A DNA stretch of 64,000 nt. Origin: JAMXLO01 sp963812505 (GTDB lineage: Bacteria; Pseudomonadota; Alphaproteobacteria; Acetobacterales; Acetobacteraceae). Positions 52,301-60,316 of this stretch are shown one piece after another. A model generated the notes under the pieces. It ran no database searches and was not told the origin of the DNA. It saw nothing but the letters and a program-made list of their open reading frames with translations. How positions within the stretch are numbered: position 1 is the stretch's first letter; each line of letters starts with the position of its first letter. Location: contig CAWEVM010000013.1 of NCBI GenBank assembly GCA_963812505.1, forward strand, positions 56,282-120,281. The letters run 5' to 3'. The position numbers were made by a program, and so were the translations under genes.

Positions 52301-52743
52301 CGCTCGGGCTGCCGGTGCTGATCCCGGAGGGCTACGTGCGCGACCTGCCGGTGCGGCTCGGGCTGTATCGCCGCATCGGCGCGCTGGCGTCCGACGCCGA
52401 GACCGAGGCGATGGCGGCGGAGCTGGTGGATCGCTTCGGACCGCTGCCGCAGGAAGTGGAGAACCTGCTGCAGGTGGTGGCGCTGAAGCGGGCCTGCCGC
52501 GAGGCGGGTGTGGAGAAGCTGGAGGCCGGCCCAAAGGGCATGCTGCTGAGCTTCCGCGGCAATGCTTTTTCCAATCCGGCCGGACTGGTGGCGTGGCTCG
52601 CCAGCAAGGGCGGTCTGGTGCGTCTGCGCCCCGACCACAAGCTGGCCATCTCGCGCGAAATGGATGTGGCGACACGCCTGCGCTTCGCCCGCGACGCGCT
52701 GGGCAATCTCGAACGGATCGCCAGCCAGGCCAAGGCGGCTTAG
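49300..52743 (+). CDS. mfd: transcription-repair coupling factor Mfd
   Basis: 1147 residues, full length. The UvrB-like N-terminal module (AGTVMEPGEYAMRGGIIDVFP), the RNA polymerase interaction domain (GDLVVHQEYGIGRYDGLETL, about residue 480), then the RecG-like translocase: Walker A GDVGFGKTEVALRAAF (about 625), DEEQHFGVAHKERLK, LTATPIPRTLQLAL, STNIVESGLDMPAVNT, LYQLRGRVGRGKQRGYAYL, and the C-terminal TRCF domain. Mfd removes RNA polymerase stalled at lesions and recruits UvrA. ATG 49300 overlaps the sdhE stop. Confidence 0.96.
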   Translation: MTATPVFGAPEGWDAFLLARRRGEFAGPVVHVTRDDARMARLAEALAFVAPEAEVLRFPAWDCLPYDRVSPNPALVSERIATLARLLEKPTGPRIVLTTVNALVQRVPPRAAFAGASLELRTNGTVQPEKLARFLEASGYGRAGTVMEPGEYAMRGGIIDVFPAGESDPVRLDLFGDTIESIRIFDPGTQRSADRRQRLTLRPVSEVPLDQDAISRFRSGWRDIFGQPAAEDPIYLSISEGRRHPGMEHWVPLFHERMETLLDYLPTASVSLDHQADEVLAARLEMIEDHYAARRLVPRDGEVPYRPLPPERLYLDQADWNAMLADGPLFAFSPFAKPDGAVGVDGGGRPGPVFFQGGGGPGHNVFEQLRGQAERWSAEGRRIVVAAWTRGSRERLANLLREHGFKDPAQEDGWATIRRKPAGSVSLVTLGVERGFVADELALVGEQDLLGERISRPPRRRKRADQFIAEATEIAEGDLVVHQEYGIGRYDGLETLTVTSAPHDCLRLIYDGDEKLFLPVENIEMLSRFGSEAQGVALDKLGGVAWQSRKARMKQRIRDMADQLIRIAAARKIRDAAIMAPSEGAWDEFCARFPFAETDDQARAIADVLEDLASGRPMDRLICGDVGFGKTEVALRAAFIAAMSGGQVAVVVPTTLLARQHFRTFSERFAGLPVKIAQLSRMVVAKEAAEVRRGITDGTINIVIGTHALLAKSVEFADLALLVVDEEQHFGVAHKERLKQLKADVHVLTLTATPIPRTLQLALTGVREMSLISTPPVDRLAVRTFIMPFDAVVIREAIQRERFRGGQVFCVVPRIEDLPRIAERLAEIVPEARMAQAHGRLAPTELERVMTEFGDGRFDILLSTNIVESGLDMPAVNTLVIHRADMFGLGQLYQLRGRVGRGKQRGYAYLTWPPNMRLSAAAEKRLTVMQTLDALGAGFTLASHDLDIRGAGNLLGDEQSGHIREVGIELYQQMLEDAVAELRAGEGRRGGQERDWTPNISLGLPVLIPEGYVRDLPVRLGLYRRIGALASDAETEAMAAELVDRFGPLPQEVENLLQVVALKRACREAGVEKLEAGPKGMLLSFRGNAFSNPAGLVAWLASKGGLVRLRPDHKLAISREMDVATRLRFARDALGNLERIASQAKAA

Positions 52744-53411
52744 CCGGTTTCGGCCGCCTCGACAGCCGCCACGTCGAGCAGACGCTCGATCACCTCGGGC
52801 TCCTGCGCGCCGGCGATTGCGTGGCGGCCGGAGATCACGAAGCATGGGACGCCGTTGATGCCCAGCCGATGTGCCCGCAGGTTATCGGCGTGCACCGCAT
52901 CCACCTCGTCATTGCCGACCAGGAAGCGTCGTGCGGCTGCACCGTCCAGACCGCACGCCGCGGCGATCGCCACCAGCACGGCGTGATTGCCGATGTCCAG
53001 GCCGTCGGTGAAATGCGCCGAGAACAGCGCCTCGACCATCGCGTCGGCCTGACCGAAGCGCGCTGCGTAACGTACCAGGCGATGGGCGTCGACGCTGGAT
53101 GGCGTGCGGCGGATGCGGTCGAAGCGGAACAGAATGCCCTCGCCGCGGCCAATCTCCGATATCGACGCATAAAGCCGACGCGCGCGGTCCTCGCCACCGA
53201 ACTTGCGGATCACGTAGTCCGGCCGCGCCATGCCACCTCGCGGCATGTCTGGATTGAGCAGGAAGGGCCGCCACGTCAGGTCGAACAGCAGGTCCGGACG
53301 GCGTCGCATTGTGCGCATCAGCCGGCGCACGCCAAGATAGCACCACGGGCAGACCAGATCGTGGACGATCTCGATGCCGAGACGCGCCTTTGGTGGTGCG
53401 AGGATGTTCAT
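52740..53411 (-). CDS. DsbA family oxidoreductase (FrnE/HCCA isomerase type)
   Basis: 223 residues. A thioredoxin fold with VHDLVCPWCYLGVRRL (CPWC at about residue 21) and the cis-Pro region GINGVPCFVISGRHAIAGAQ. No signal peptide is present, so it is cytoplasmic, as in the FrnE subgroup of DsbA-like proteins. These act as disulfide oxidoreductases or isomerases with largely unknown partners. Its stop overlaps the mfd stop by 3 bases. Confidence 0.9.
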   Translation of the reverse strand: MNILAPPKARLGIEIVHDLVCPWCYLGVRRLMRTMRRRPDLLFDLTWRPFLLNPDMPRGGMARPDYVIRKFGGEDRARRLYASISEIGRGEGILFRFDRIRRTPSSVDAHRLVRYAARFGQADAMVEALFSAHFTDGLDIGNHAVLVAIAAACGLDGAAARRFLVGNDEVDAVHADNLRAHRLGINGVPCFVISGRHAIAGAQEPEVIERLLDVAAVEAAETG

Positions 53412-53542
53412 GCCGCGATCATTGCCGGCTCAGCGGCTTGCGCGAACTCGTCGCCATCGTTCAGGACAGTCTGATCGTCCAACCGCTTCTCTCCCTGGCG
53501 GGATTCTGTGTATCACGGGTGGCGAAGCAAGGGGAGCCGGCG

Positions 53543-54235
53543 ATGGCCATAGTGATGCATGATCTCGCTGGAGCGGATCCAGCGTTGCGGTTCAGCCCGT
53601 ATTGCTGGCGGACACGCATGGCGCTGGCCCACAAAGGGCTGGCCGTGGAGACAATCCCCTGGCGGTTCACCGATAAGGCGGCGCTGGCATTCTCCGGTCA
53701 GGAGCGCGTGCCGGTGATCCGGGACGGCGATCTGGTGGTCTCTGACAGTTGGACGATCGCCCAATACCTGGAGGGCACATATCCGGATCGACCAAGCCTG
53801 TTCGGCGGGGCCACGGGCCTGGCGCATGCAAGGTTCGTCAATGCCTGGGCGGACAGCGTGATGATGGGCGGCATCGCGCGGCTGATCCTGCGTGACCTGC
53901 TGGACGTGGTCGCGCCGCAGGATCACGAGTATTTCCGCGAAAGCCGCGAGGCGCGGTTCGGCATGACCTTGGAGGCGGTGCAGGCAGGACGCGAGACGCG
54001 GGTCGCCGAGTTTCGAGCTTCGCTGCTGCCGGTGCGACTGGTTCTGGGCAAGCAGATCTGGCTCGGTGGAGAGGCACCGAGTTACGCCGACTACATCGTG
54101 TTCGGCAGCCTGCAGTGGCCGCGTTGCGTCAGCCGGTTCGAGCTACTCGAGCGCGATGATCCGATCTCGCATTGGCGGGAGCGGATGCTTGACCTGTTCG
54201 ACGGGCTGGCGCGGCGGGCACCCCGTGTTGCCTGA
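53543..54235 (+). CDS. glutathione S-transferase family protein
   Basis: 230 residues from ATG 53543, with GGGGAG upstream. The thioredoxin-like N-domain has FSPYCWRTRMALAHKGL (SPYCWR-type catalytic region), the cis-Pro in QERVPVIRDGD and SDSWTIAQYLE. The alpha-helical C-domain ends GEAPSYADYIVFGSLQW. The closest groups are beta-etherase-like or omega-type GSTs. The substrate is unknown. It probably shares a transcript with the PAS protein 6 bases downstream. Confidence 0.88.
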   Translation: MAIVMHDLAGADPALRFSPYCWRTRMALAHKGLAVETIPWRFTDKAALAFSGQERVPVIRDGDLVVSDSWTIAQYLEGTYPDRPSLFGGATGLAHARFVNAWADSVMMGGIARLILRDLLDVVAPQDHEYFRESREARFGMTLEAVQAGRETRVAEFRASLLPVRLVLGKQIWLGGEAPSYADYIVFGSLQWPRCVSRFELLERDDPISHWRERMLDLFDGLARRAPRVA

Positions 54236-54241
54236 CAGATC

Positions 54242-54871
54242 ATGATACAGGACATCGACACACAACAGTTGCTCGATGCGATCGATGGGGTCACCTACCT
54301 TGTTGATGCGAATGGCATCATCCGCGCGGTCGGCGCCATCTCCTGGAAGCACTTCGCGAAGCAGAACGATGCGTCGGAACTGACCGCCGCTTCTGTCATC
54401 GGGACGTCGGTCTTCGCTGGCATCGACGGAGCAGATGTGCGCAAAGCGTGCGAGCGGCTGCACAACGCTGTGTGCCAGAGACAGCGACCGGTCATCGCCT
54501 ATGAATATCGCTGCGATGCACCCGATGTGGAGCGCCGCATGCGCATGTCGATCAGCCCTGTCGCGGGCCGGGGCAATATGGTCATGGCATTATACCAGTC
54601 TCAACTCCTGGCCGAGGCACCGCGACTGCCATTGGGACTGATGTCGACGAAGCATCGTGCGGGCGCGACCGAGGCGCAGTCATCTGACGAACCGGTGGCG
54701 CTCTGCTCGTTCTGTCACGATATCGCCTGGCCAATCGGTGCTCGGCAGGAAAATCAAATCTGGATCGCGATCGAAGACTACTATCGCCGCGGCGGACTGG
54801 GCGAGGTCATCGTCAGCCACGGCATCTGTCCGCGCTGCGTGGAGCGAATCGTCACACCGAATGAGGGTTAG
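54242..54871 (+). CDS. PAS-like protein with C-terminal cysteine motif
   Basis: 209 residues. Residues 5-115 look like a PAS domain (LLDAIDGVTYLVDANGIIRA, then RRMRMSISPVAG). The C-terminal 60 residues contain CSFCHDIAWP and SHGICPRCVERI, two CxxC pairs separated by an aromatic-rich stretch (IWIAIEDYYRRGG). A similar SHGICPxC ending occurs on some receiver and PAS proteins and suggests zinc or heme binding. There is no kinase or output domain. It could be a small sensor or adaptor; its function is not assigned. Confidence 0.65.
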   Translation: MIQDIDTQQLLDAIDGVTYLVDANGIIRAVGAISWKHFAKQNDASELTAASVIGTSVFAGIDGADVRKACERLHNAVCQRQRPVIAYEYRCDAPDVERRMRMSISPVAGRGNMVMALYQSQLLAEAPRLPLGLMSTKHRAGATEAQSSDEPVALCSFCHDIAWPIGARQENQIWIAIEDYYRRGGLGEVIVSHGICPRCVERIVTPNEG

Positions 54872-54881
54872 CACGATTGCG

Positions 54882-55298
54882 TCACTCGCCGATCAGATGC
54901 AGAACGATCTCCCGCCGATGCGGCGCAGCGCGGTGCTCGAATAGGTAAATGCCCTGCCAGGTGCCGAGTACCGGGCGTCCGCCGTCCACCGGAACGGCAA
55001 GCTGCGTCTGCGTCAGCGCCGCCTTGATGTGCGCCGGCATATCGTCCGGCCCCTCGTCCTCGTGACGGTAGCTGGCCTTCTCCGGCACCAGGCGGTTGAA
55101 GAATGCCTCGAGGTCAGCGCGCACATCGGGATCGGCGTTTTCCTGCACAAGCAGGGAGGCGGAGGTGTGGCGGCACCAGATCGTCAGCAGCCCGACGGCG
55201 ATCGGTTGCGTCGCAACCCAGCGGCACACGGGTTCAGTGATATCGACGAGGCCCTGACCATTGGTCCCCACCGTCAGCCGATGCATTGCCTGACTCAT
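54882..55298 (-). CDS. YjbQ/UPF0047 family protein
   Basis: 138 residues. The family signature TIWCRHTSASLLVQENADPDV (His-Thr-Ser-Ala-Ser) is at residues 39-59, followed by HEDEGPDDMPAHIKAAL with the conserved His/Asp and GTWQGIYLFEHR. YjbQ of Escherichia coli has weak thiamine-phosphate synthase activity; the physiological role is uncertain. ATG 55298 has little Shine-Dalgarno sequence; ATG 55286 is possible. Confidence 0.9.
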   Translation of the reverse strand: MSQAMHRLTVGTNGQGLVDITEPVCRWVATQPIAVGLLTIWCRHTSASLLVQENADPDVRADLEAFFNRLVPEKASYRHEDEGPDDMPAHIKAALTQTQLAVPVDGGRPVLGTWQGIYLFEHRAAPHRREIVLHLIGE

Positions 55299-55343
55299 GA
55301 TAAAAACTTGTGCCCGACCGGCTGAACGCGCAAGACGCCGCTC

Positions 55344-56414
55344 ATGGCTCGGCCGCGCTTTCACACCCTGACGATTGCCGATGTCCGTCGCGAGACGCCA
55401 GACGCGGTGTCGCTTGCCTTTGCCGTCCCGGAGCGGCTGCGGTCGGCGTATCGCTATACGCCAGGCCAGTATCTGACCTTGCGTGCCACGATCGACGGTG
55501 AGGATGTGCGGCGGTCCTACTCGATCTGCTCCGGCATGGACGACGGCGAACTGCGCGTGGTGGTCAAGCGTCTGGCGGGCGGAGCGTTCTCGACCTGGGT
55601 GAACGAGCAACTGCATGCGGGCGACACGTTGTCAGTGATGACGCCGGATGGTCGCTTCGGCGTGGCGATCGAGCCCGGGTCGGTGCGCACACTCGTGGCG
55701 TTCGCCGCCGGATCGGGGATCACGCCGGTGATGGCGATCCTGAAGACCGCGCTGCGGCGTGAGGCCGGACGCTTCTTCCTATTCTACGGTAATCGCACCG
55801 CCGCCGACATCATCTTCCGCGAGCAGCTGGAAGACCTGAAGGACCGCTATCTTGCGCGGCTGTCGCTGTTCCACGTCCTGTCGCGCGAGCAGCAGGACGT
55901 CGAAATGTTGAATGGCCATCTTGATGCGGAGAAGGTTCAGGTGCTGATGCGGTCCGTCGTGCCGGCGGCGACCGTGGACCAGGCTTTCGTCTGCGGTCCG
56001 CAGCCGATGATCGAAGGCATGGAGAAGGCGCTGACCACTGTCGGCATTCCTCACGAGCGGGTGCATGTCGAGCGGTTCACCCCTGGTGTCGGAGGGCGGC
56101 CACGTCCGGTGGTCGTGCCGCCACTCGCCGCGCCGAAGTCGATCGCCACGGTGATCAGCGAGGGCGCGCGTTTCGACATTCCGGTGGCCGAAGGCGAGGC
56201 GATCATCGACGCCGCTATCCGGGCCGGCCGCAGTCTGCCCTATTCGTGCAGAGGCGGCATGTGCTGCACCTGCCGTGCGAAACTGGTGGAGGGCAAGGTG
56301 AAGATGGCAGTGAACTATTCGCTGGAACCGTGGGAGACCGAGGCGGGTTACGTGCTGACCTGCCAGTCACATCCGCTCACCGATCGGGTGGTGATCGACT
56401 ACGATCAGGTTTGA
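55344..56414 (+). CDS. PaaE-like ferredoxin-NAD(P)H reductase with 2Fe-2S domain
   Basis: 356 residues. The FAD domain has RRSYSICSG (RxYS) and GGAFSTWVNEQL; the NAD(P) domain has FAAGSGITPVMAILK and FVCGPQPMIEGM. The C-terminal plant-type ferredoxin domain binds 2Fe-2S through YSCRGGMCCTCRAKL and LTCQS. This order (FNR then ferredoxin) is that of PaaE, the reductase of phenylacetyl-CoA epoxidase, and of Hcr. No paaABCD genes are in the window, so its oxygenase partner is unknown. Confidence 0.88.
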   Translation: MARPRFHTLTIADVRRETPDAVSLAFAVPERLRSAYRYTPGQYLTLRATIDGEDVRRSYSICSGMDDGELRVVVKRLAGGAFSTWVNEQLHAGDTLSVMTPDGRFGVAIEPGSVRTLVAFAAGSGITPVMAILKTALRREAGRFFLFYGNRTAADIIFREQLEDLKDRYLARLSLFHVLSREQQDVEMLNGHLDAEKVQVLMRSVVPAATVDQAFVCGPQPMIEGMEKALTTVGIPHERVHVERFTPGVGGRPRPVVVPPLAAPKSIATVISEGARFDIPVAEGEAIIDAAIRAGRSLPYSCRGGMCCTCRAKLVEGKVKMAVNYSLEPWETEAGYVLTCQSHPLTDRVVIDYDQV

Positions 56415-56415
56415 T

Positions 56416-57366
56416 TCAGTAGTTTTGCACCTCGATGGTGAGGTGGGACAGCGAGTGAAATCTCGCCAGCTTCGCGCGGTAGTAATCGAGTCCGCGCTCC
56501 GCGTGAGTGCCCACCGAGACGATCGCACCAAGATGGCCGGGACCGAGACGCCAGAGATGCAGATCAGTGAGCGTGTCACCGTCGCTCTCGATGGTCCTCT
56601 TCAGATGTTCCGCCATATGCCGGTCCGGATTCATGTCGAGCAGTATGGCTCCGGTGTCGCGAATCAGACCGAACGACCAACTGGCAATGACGCAGGCACC
56701 AATGATTCCAGCAAGCGGGTCCATCCAGAGCCACCCAAAGGCGCGGGCCAATAGCAGACCGATGATGACCATGACAGAGACGGTCGCATCGGCAATCACG
56801 TGCACCACAGCGGCCCGCATGTTGTTGTCGTGCTGCGCCGCACCGTGATCATGATCATGCTGGTCATGACCATGGTGATGGTGGTCGTCATGCTGATGGT
56901 GCCCGCCGCCGCTGAGCAGCAGCGCACTGGCGACGTTCACCGCGAGCCCCAGGCAGGCAATTGGAATCGCCTCGGCGAAGTGGATCGGCACCGGCACGAA
57001 GATACGGCTTATGGACTCATAGCCGATGAGCACAGCGATGATCGCCAGAATGATCGCGCTGGTGAATCCGGCGAGATCGCCCAGTTTGCCCGTCCCGAAC
57101 GTGAAGCGCGGATCATCGGCATGCCGGCGCGCATAGCTGTAAGCGAGTGCGGCGAGCAGCAGTGCGCCAGCGTGCGTGCTCATGTGCATGCCATCGGCCA
57201 CCAGGGCGATCGAGCCGAACAGCAGACCGCCGACGATCTCGGCAATCATCATCGCGCCGCACAGCCAGATCACGGCCCAGGTTCTGCGCTCGCTGGCTTC
57301 GTGCTCCGCGCCGAGGAATACGTGCTGGTGCCGACGTGGCGCGGACGAAATGCTGGTTTCGCTCAT
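56416..57366 (-). CDS. dmeF: cation diffusion facilitator metal exporter (DmeF-like)
   Basis: 316 residues, six transmembrane helices. The metal site residues are in LVADGMHMSTHAGA (helix II) and VVHVIADATVSVM (helix V). Between helices IV and V is a His/Asp-rich loop (HHQHDDHHHHGHDQHDHDHG) that binds metal. The HMSTH variant and long His loop match the DmeF subgroup, which exports cobalt and nickel; zinc export cannot be excluded. No DmeR/RcnR-type regulator is adjacent. Confidence 0.85.
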   Translation of the reverse strand: MSETSISSAPRRHQHVFLGAEHEASERRTWAVIWLCGAMMIAEIVGGLLFGSIALVADGMHMSTHAGALLLAALAYSYARRHADDPRFTFGTGKLGDLAGFTSAIILAIIAVLIGYESISRIFVPVPIHFAEAIPIACLGLAVNVASALLLSGGGHHQHDDHHHHGHDQHDHDHGAAQHDNNMRAAVVHVIADATVSVMVIIGLLLARAFGWLWMDPLAGIIGACVIASWSFGLIRDTGAILLDMNPDRHMAEHLKRTIESDGDTLTDLHLWRLGPGHLGAIVSVGTHAERGLDYYRAKLARFHSLSHLTIEVQNY

Positions 57367-57428
57367 GGCCAGTCCTCATCTCGCATGTAGTGTATCATAC
57401 TCCCCTTCGCAGCCGCCCGGAGGCTACC

Positions 57429-59003
57429 ATGCGCCGCCGCACCTTCCTCGCCTCCACTGCCGCCCTCGCTATGCCCGCCATCGCGCATGGCGAGGCATCG
57501 CAGGTGCTGAAGTTCGTGCCGCAGGCGGACCTCGCCGTGCTGGATCCGATCTGGACCACCACCTACCAGACGCGCGACCACGGCTTCCTGGTGTTCGACA
57601 CACTGTTCGGCCTCGACGGCCAGTATAGGCCACAGCCGCAAATGGCCGAAGCTGCGGTCAGTGAGGCGGACGGCACGGTCTGGCGCGTCACGCTGCGGTC
57701 TGATCTGATGTTTCACGATGGCACCAAGGTGCTGGCGCGTGACTGCGTTGCCAGCATCAGGCGCTGGGGCGCGCGCGACGGATTTGGCCAGGCACTGCTG
57801 GCAGCCACTGACGAGCTCAGTGCCATCGACGACAGAACCATCCGGTTCCGGCTGAAATATCCGTTTCCGCTGCTGCCGGACGCGCTGGCGAAGACGCCTC
57901 CGAGCATGTGCCCGATCATGCCAGAGCGGCTCGCCAGCACCGACCCTTACAAGCAGGTCACCGAAATGGTCGGCAGCGGTCCCTACCGCTACAAGGCGGA
58001 CGAGCGCGTTCCCGGTTCGCGTGTGGTCTATGAGCGCAACACGAGATATGTGCCCCGTTCAGACGGCACACCTGACGGAACCGCCGGTCCGAAGGTTGTG
58101 CATTTCGACCGTATCGAGTGGCAGATCATCCCCGACGCCGGCACGGTCGCAGCGGCGATGCAGAATGGTGAGATCGACTGGTGGCTCACGCCGAACGCTG
58201 ACCTGTTGCCCGTGCTGCGTCGGCACAAGGGACTGAAGGTCGAAAACGTCAATCCCACCGGCACGATCGCCACGATGCGGTTCAACCACCTCAACCCGCC
58301 GTTCAACAATCCGGCGTTGCGGCGCGCGATGCTGCGTGCGGTCGATCAGTCGGAATACATGACCGGTGCCGTGGGCACCGACGAGACGTTATGGCGCGAC
58401 AAGGTCGGTGTCTTCTGTCCCGATACGCCGCTGGCAACAGAGGTCGGCATGGAGGTGCTCACCGGCAAACGCGACATGGCCAAGGTCAAGCGCGACATCG
58501 AGGCGGCCGGCTACAAGGGTGAGAAGATCGTCGTGCTGACACCGACCGATATCCCTTGGTCAAAGGCGCTGGCCGACATCACCGCCGACCTGCTCCGCCG
58601 CCTCGGTGCCAACGTCGAGGCGCCGGCGATGGATTGGGCAACGCTCGTGCAGCGTCGTGCCAGGACCGAACCGGTGGAGCAGGGTGGTTGGAGCATCTTC
58701 CACACCGGCTGGAGCGGGCTCGACATGATCAACCCCGCCGGCCACGTGTTCCTGCGCGGGAACGGCAAGGCCGCCACCGTGGGCTGGCCCACCAGTCCCA
58801 CGATCGAGGAACTCCGCGATGCCTGGTTCAAGGCCCCAGATCTCGCGGCGCAGAAAATACTGGCCGACAAGCTCCAGCTTCAGGCGTTCGAGGATGTCCC
58901 CTACATCCCGCTCGGTCAGTCCTTCATCCCGACCGCATATCAGGCGAACTTGACCGGGATGCTGCAAGGCAGTCCCGTGTTCTGGAACATCCGGCGGAGT
59001 TGA
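57429..59003 (+). CDS. ABC transporter substrate-binding protein, family 5, Tat-exported
   Basis: 524 residues. GGAGG precedes ATG 57429. The N-terminus MRRRTFLASTAALAMPAIAHG has a twin-arginine motif (RRTFL). SBP_bac_5 signatures include VWRVTLRSDLMFHDGTKVLA, GSGPYRYKADE, FNNPALRRAMLRAVDQSEYM and the C-terminal ENIPYIPLGQ-like EDVPYIPLGQSF. It differs strongly from the other family 5 protein at 27909. No permease genes are near. It lies 2 bases before an SMP-30 lactonase gene, hinting at a sugar-acid or lactone ligand, which is speculative. Confidence 0.9.
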   Translation: MRRRTFLASTAALAMPAIAHGEASQVLKFVPQADLAVLDPIWTTTYQTRDHGFLVFDTLFGLDGQYRPQPQMAEAAVSEADGTVWRVTLRSDLMFHDGTKVLARDCVASIRRWGARDGFGQALLAATDELSAIDDRTIRFRLKYPFPLLPDALAKTPPSMCPIMPERLASTDPYKQVTEMVGSGPYRYKADERVPGSRVVYERNTRYVPRSDGTPDGTAGPKVVHFDRIEWQIIPDAGTVAAAMQNGEIDWWLTPNADLLPVLRRHKGLKVENVNPTGTIATMRFNHLNPPFNNPALRRAMLRAVDQSEYMTGAVGTDETLWRDKVGVFCPDTPLATEVGMEVLTGKRDMAKVKRDIEAAGYKGEKIVVLTPTDIPWSKALADITADLLRRLGANVEAPAMDWATLVQRRARTEPVEQGGWSIFHTGWSGLDMINPAGHVFLRGNGKAATVGWPTSPTIEELRDAWFKAPDLAAQKILADKLQLQAFEDVPYIPLGQSFIPTAYQANLTGMLQGSPVFWNIRRS

Positions 59004-59005
59004 GC

Positions 59006-59875
59006 ATGACCGAATTCGAACTCGTCTGGGATTCCCGCTGCGGCGTCGCCGAGTCACCGGTATGGGATGCGTCCACCCGACGCCTGCTGTTCTGCGACAT
59101 TCCCGGCAAACGCATCAATGCGCTCTCGGTGGACGATGGCGCCCACACGACGTGGGACTTCCCCGAAGTCGTCGGCAGCTTTGGTCTTTGCCGGTCCGGC
59201 CGCATCGTCGTCGCGCTGCGCCATCGCGTTGTGCTGTTCGATCCGCGCACCAAGACAATCGAGCCACTGACCGACTCGGTGAACGAACCCCCGACCAACC
59301 GCCTCAACGATGGGAAGGTCGGTCCCGACGGCTGCTTCTGGGTGGGCAGCATGGATGAGAATTCGCCGCGCCAGAAGACCGCTGCGCTCTACCGCGTCAC
59401 GCCGCAGGGCCGCATTGAGCGCAAGGCCGAGGGCTATGCGGTGTCCAACGGCCTCGCGTGGTCACCGGATGGCGGCGTCATGTACCATTCGGATTCGACC
59501 GCCGGCATCATCGAGGCATGGGACTTCGACACCCGCAGCGGGGCGCTTGCCAATCACCGCGTGCTGGCGACATTGGCCAACGAGGACGGCCGCCCCGACG
59601 GCGCTGCCGTCGACGTGGCAGGCGTCTACTGGTCGGCTGGACCGTCGGCGGGTTGCATCAACCGCATCTCGCCCTCAGGCGCATTGCTGAGCAAGCTGCC
59701 GTTCCCGGTTCCCGGCCCGACCATGCCGTGCTTCGCGGAAGGCGACCTCTATGTGACATCGCTGCGCGAAGGCCGCTCGCCTGAAGCGTTGGCGCAGCAT
59801 CCGACGTTGGGTGGACTGTTCCGCGCCGAGGCACCTGTGCGGGGTGCCCCAGTCGCGATGTTCGCCGACGCCTAG
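59006..59875 (+). CDS. SMP-30/gluconolactonase family lactonase
   Basis: 289 residues. A six-bladed beta-propeller with metal ligands in AESPVWD (Glu), SNGLAWSPDG (Asn) and the Asp of GRPDGAAVD; RLNDGKVGPDGCFWVGSMD carries the substrate-site Asn. Such enzymes hydrolyse sugar lactones to aldonic acids. No signal peptide is present, so it is cytoplasmic. It directly follows the solute-binding protein gene and probably shares its transcript. Confidence 0.9.
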   Translation: MTEFELVWDSRCGVAESPVWDASTRRLLFCDIPGKRINALSVDDGAHTTWDFPEVVGSFGLCRSGRIVVALRHRVVLFDPRTKTIEPLTDSVNEPPTNRLNDGKVGPDGCFWVGSMDENSPRQKTAALYRVTPQGRIERKAEGYAVSNGLAWSPDGGVMYHSDSTAGIIEAWDFDTRSGALANHRVLATLANEDGRPDGAAVDVAGVYWSAGPSAGCINRISPSGALLSKLPFPVPGPTMPCFAEGDLYVTSLREGRSPEALAQHPTLGGLFRAEAPVRGAPVAMFADA

Positions 59876-60177
59876 TAGCTGGGCGGCGGAGGCGGGTAGT
59901 AGCCTGGCGGCGGCGGAGGCGGCGCCGAATAATACGCGGGCGGCGGTGGCCGCGGCGTGGTCGCGGCGCCCCCAACGGCGCCCACCGCGCCACCTATCAG
60001 TGCTCCCGCAGCGGCGCCACGTCCGCCACCCGCGAGGCCGCCGATAGCCGCGCCGGTGCCGGCGCCGAGCAGCCCGCCCCCCACTGCGCGCTGGCCGGGG
60101 TCGTAGGGGTCTGTGCAAGCGGACAACGCCAGCACCATCCCAAGAGCCGCTGCGACGGATGCGATCGAACGCTGCAT
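59872..60177 (-). CDS. glycine-zipper lipoprotein with Pro/Tyr-rich tail
   Basis: 101 residues from ATG 60177, with AAAGGGAG upstream. The lipoprotein signal ends LALSAC. A glycine-zipper segment follows (GGGLLGAGTGAAIGGLAGGG, then GALIGGAVGAVGG) and a PPPPAYYSAPPPPPPGYY tail. Glycine-zipper lipoproteins sit in the outer membrane and resemble YMGG/SlyB-type proteins. Function unknown. Its stop overlaps the SMP-30 stop by 4 bases. Confidence 0.8.
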   Translation of the reverse strand: MQRSIASVAAALGMVLALSACTDPYDPGQRAVGGGLLGAGTGAAIGGLAGGGRGAAAGALIGGAVGAVGGAATTPRPPPPAYYSAPPPPPPGYYPPPPPSY

Positions 60178-60316
60178 ATATTCGAGTCTCCCTTTGATGG
60201 TCCGCCAGTGCCCACTACACCGCAAGCAACGCCGCTCGGGGTGACGGGAGTACGGCAGGAATGAGGAGATAAGTTGTCGGAGCGCCCCTGATCTGGCGCC
60301 GACTGCTACGACCGGC

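Noticed and set aside
50473..52845. 790-codon minus-strand frame opposite mfd
   Set aside because: Antisense shadow; mfd is complete and conserved on the plus strand.
55344..56414. Complete phenylacetate degradation locus
   Set aside because: Only a PaaE-like reductase is present; none of paaABCD, paaG, paaZ or paaK was seen nearby.
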